Notes under the pieces: model-generated | Databases searched by the model: none | What the model was told of the DNA's origin: nothing | The model's input: only the letters and a program-made list of their open reading frames with translations | Program-made: the position numbers and the translations under genes | Shown here: one piece after another, positions 61,401-64,000 of the stretch | How positions within the stretch are numbered: position 1 is the first letter of the stretch | Layout: each line of letters starts with the position of its first letter | Source: Phascolomyces articulosus | Taxonomy: Eukaryota; Mucoromycota; Mucoromycetes; Mucorales; Lichtheimiaceae | Length of the DNA stretch: 64,000 bases | Assembly (NCBI GenBank): GCA_025677815.1 | Contig: JAIXMP010000012.1 | Span: 1,054,001-1,118,000 of the forward strand | Direction of reading: 5' to 3'

Positions 61401-64000
61401 GCATGGTGTTATTATTTCGTTTTTTTTTTTACCTGATCGCTCATGCACTTCGTCGATCATCACATGACTAATTCCTTCCAATGATGGGTCGCTATGCAAT
61501 CTTCGTAATAAAACACCAGTAGTGACGAATTGAAGTTTTGTTTGGGAAGATATCTTGAAAATAACAAGTAAATAAACAAATAAGCAATGAGTTTTGTTGC
61601 TGTTGCTGTTTTGGTTACACTAATCATGCAAATGCAATCATTTACATAAAAAAGAATCATGGAAAGAATCTTGATCCTTATTCTCTCTCTCTTTCTCCCC
61701 CCTTTTTATTTTTATGATTACCTTAGTTTCTCCACGAACAGCATAACCGACGGATTGTCCAATTTTTTCACAACGTTCAGCCGCAACACGCTCTATATTA
61801 TGGAAGAAATGTAGGAGAAAATTTTGAGTTTCATCAAATTTAGATCGTATGGTTATTTTATAATATAGAAAATAGAGAATCATTAGAACATATCAAATTA
61901 TAGAAGAGAGAATATCCATTTACCTGCAACACCAATAGCTGCCACTTTACGTGGTTGCGTACAAATAATATTACATGTAGCACCACGATGATTCTCGATC
62001 TCTGTATCCAAAATAAACTGAGGTACCTGAGTTGTTTTACCACAACCCGTTTCACCACAAACAATTGAAACTTGATTTCCCAATACAGTTTGAATCACTT
62101 TTGCTTGAAACTTGTCCGCAGGTAAATTTTCTCTTACTCGACCCAAAGGTACATAAGCCTCGGAAGCACGCATGGTATGTAAATCCTCTTTGAGTTGTTG
62201 AGACAGTTTATCTCTTTCGGCAGAGGACAATTTCTTGTAAATGTTGTTGTTGTTTTTGCGACGTTTTTTCAATGCAGGTTGTTTTGGATGAGACACAATC
62301 GAAGCAATGCCTTCTGTCACATCACGTAATTTGGGTGGATTGGCAATCAAATCATCTATATGTTCCTGAAGCCATTCTGCACACATATATACCATAGGTA
62401 ATCCAAGATTCTTTTCTGCTTCTGAAATCACACCTTTGAGAATGGAAAGTTTAAGATAGGCAGGTAATTTATCACATACAATGGTGAAAATAGGTAATGT
62501 GTTGGGATATTGTGAATGCTGTTTGGCAATGGTGACCTCTAAAGTGATGGGTATTTTACGTTGTTTTCCACGATGTTCCATATTGGCTGATAATTGAATA
62601 CGGAATTGATAACGTCCTTTTTTGTCATCTTCTTGTTCTATACTTTGTTCAAAATGAGTACCATAAATGGATTCAAGAGCAATGGCTTCCTCTTGCCATA
62701 TGGTTTCTAATTCATCATCCTCATTGTCATTGTTCTCTTCTGGTGTATCCAAAGGAAATTCATCTTGCCCATGGACAAGTCGCCATTGCAATAATTCTAA
62801 TGCCTTGATATCATCATTTTGACATTGTTCCATAGCTTCCTCACAAATATTCTTGGAATACCCATAAGTGGTCATTCGTTTGATTAACCAATCATGACCC
62901 AAGGATTGTGTGGTATGAGAAATCGTGGACATGGTCGGTTTATAATTGGCATGCATAAATGTGGGCGGTAAATCTGTCGATACAAAAAAAAGTGTCATAC
63001 GTAACACCAAAAAATGAATATAGTTTTTTTTTTAAGATTCTGGAACAGTTGTTCGCAAAGGAATATTAATAGAAAATAAGTCTTTTTTACCATCTTCGGG
63101 AACGTGAAGACCTATTTTTAAAATAAAACATCAAAAAACAATTTTTTTTGGTTATAATCATTTTGATGGGAAACACGAGGTCATCTCCAATCTCATCTAA
63201 TTATTATAATAAAAAGTTGCATATTTCAATGAAAAAAAATGAAACTTACATAGCCAATCCAATGCCATGGCTGTATCACTACAATATTCTAATGCTTCAT
63301 CCACATGGGAAGATCGGAAACCCATACGCACCAATCCTTCTATAATTTCTTTACGTTCTTCTTCAGATAATGTCGTACCAACCTTTATTATCATTATTAT
63401 GTTTTATTTTGGCATATTATTTTTACATTTATCATTATGCAGACACATAACATCATTTCATTAATTAAGAAGACATATCATATTAACTTGTACTCCTCCC
63501 CCATTTTTTTATATAGATGATTGAGAAAGACACTTACAGTTTGATAGACTATATTTGATTTTTTCACCACATCTTCTACCAATTCTCTATTTTCAGAACT
63601 CATATGAACTGCAGGTAAACTTTCCCAATATTTCCGTAATTTTTCATCTAATGCTGTATTATTGGTAGGACGTTTTCTTCTATTCTCTTCCTCCTCATCC
63701 TCTTCTTCTTTCAATTGATCTGCCGCCATACGAGATGATTGTTGTGACATGGGAACCGCAGCATTGATACTATCCTTGGTGATCCTTCTACTATCATCAC
63801 TTCTTTTGGTAGGTGCAGGAGGTTGTACACCAAATGGATCAGGTACATATTGCCAAGCATTCTCTTTGGTTTTCAATTGTTCAAATCGTTGCCAATAATC
63901 TCGATGTTGAGGAGGTAAAACACGATACATGGGCATATGTGAATTGATACGATGTAATGCAAACGTCGCTGCTAAATGTCTTGCTTCCAACGCTGTAGGT
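58456..64000 (-). CDS. DHX57: DHX57-type DEAH-box RNA helicase with UBA and RWD domains, N-terminus beyond window
   Basis: The gene enters from the right edge already in frame and ends at 58456. Order seen: a charged N-terminal part, a UBA domain ([16 protein letters not shown]), a second UBA-like helix bundle, an RWD domain ([18 protein letters not shown]) and the helicase core. The core has motif [11 protein letters not shown], Ia [37 protein letters not shown] and [16 protein letters not shown]. Ratchet and OB-fold regions follow, ending [15 protein letters not shown]. Human DHX57, S. pombe Ucp12 and yeast YLR419W share this layout. It is probably a ribosome- or RNA-linked helicase in the cytosol. 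Many introns; I phased those between 62970 and 63540. Confidence 0.93.
63091..63111 (-). other. 21-nt microexon of the DHX57-like gene
   Basis: This exon is flanked by aaaatag and gtaaaaaa. It encodes LHVPED in phase between the UBA domain (ALDWLC) and DLPPTFMHA. Removing it drops seven codons but keeps the frame, so it could be alternatively included. Confidence 0.7.

Overview
The window is AT-rich nuclear DNA of a filamentous fungus, most probably an early-diverging (Mucoromycota/Mucorales-type) species. The genes carry many short GT..AG introns, typically 50-120 bp, and some very short exons. The protein set is eukaryotic and fungal, and spliced models close in frame with canonical splice sites. 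I found no rRNA, tRNA, CRISPR or bacterial-style operon. The species call is inference from gene style.

Region 1-13300 is gene-dense and mostly housekeeping. A large BRE4/aromatic-acid-exporter-type membrane protein runs off the left edge. The 26S proteasome ATPase Rpt5 follows, divergent from translation factor eIF3f across about 220 bp. Next come an unusual thioredoxin-fold plus F-box-like protein and a PTM1/TMEM87-type seven-TM protein.

Region 14990-20720 is a same-strand trio that looks like an iron-uptake module: a ferric-reductase/NADPH-oxidase-type flavocytochrome, a small signal-peptide plus single-TM protein, and a siderophore-iron MFS transporter. Sites matching the fungal iron-GATA consensus ATCWGATAA lie upstream of the two large genes.

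Region 20720-27170 is a long accessory spacer. It holds three hairpin repeats with GTGGTGGC-type arms around a GATCAGATA core, a ~720 bp terminal-inverted-repeat element, a possible 47-residue secreted peptide gene and remnants of a membrane-protein gene. A 13-exon sugar transporter (27176-29956) follows, then a class V myosin (37956-31646).

Region 37960-45290 is another gene-poor spacer, with a frameshifted gene remnant and dispersed repeats. Region 45295-48450 holds an EAF3/MRG15 chromo-MRG protein and an intronless F-box protein. After an almost empty 4 kb, 52600-64000 carries a small secreted protein, a MEMO1 homologue, mitochondrial ribosomal protein bL19m, a small protein with a PP1-docking-like motif, and a DHX57-type DEAH helicase whose N-terminus lies beyond the right edge.

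Exon coordinates were worked out by hand from splice consensus and family sequence conservation. They are models, not transcript evidence.
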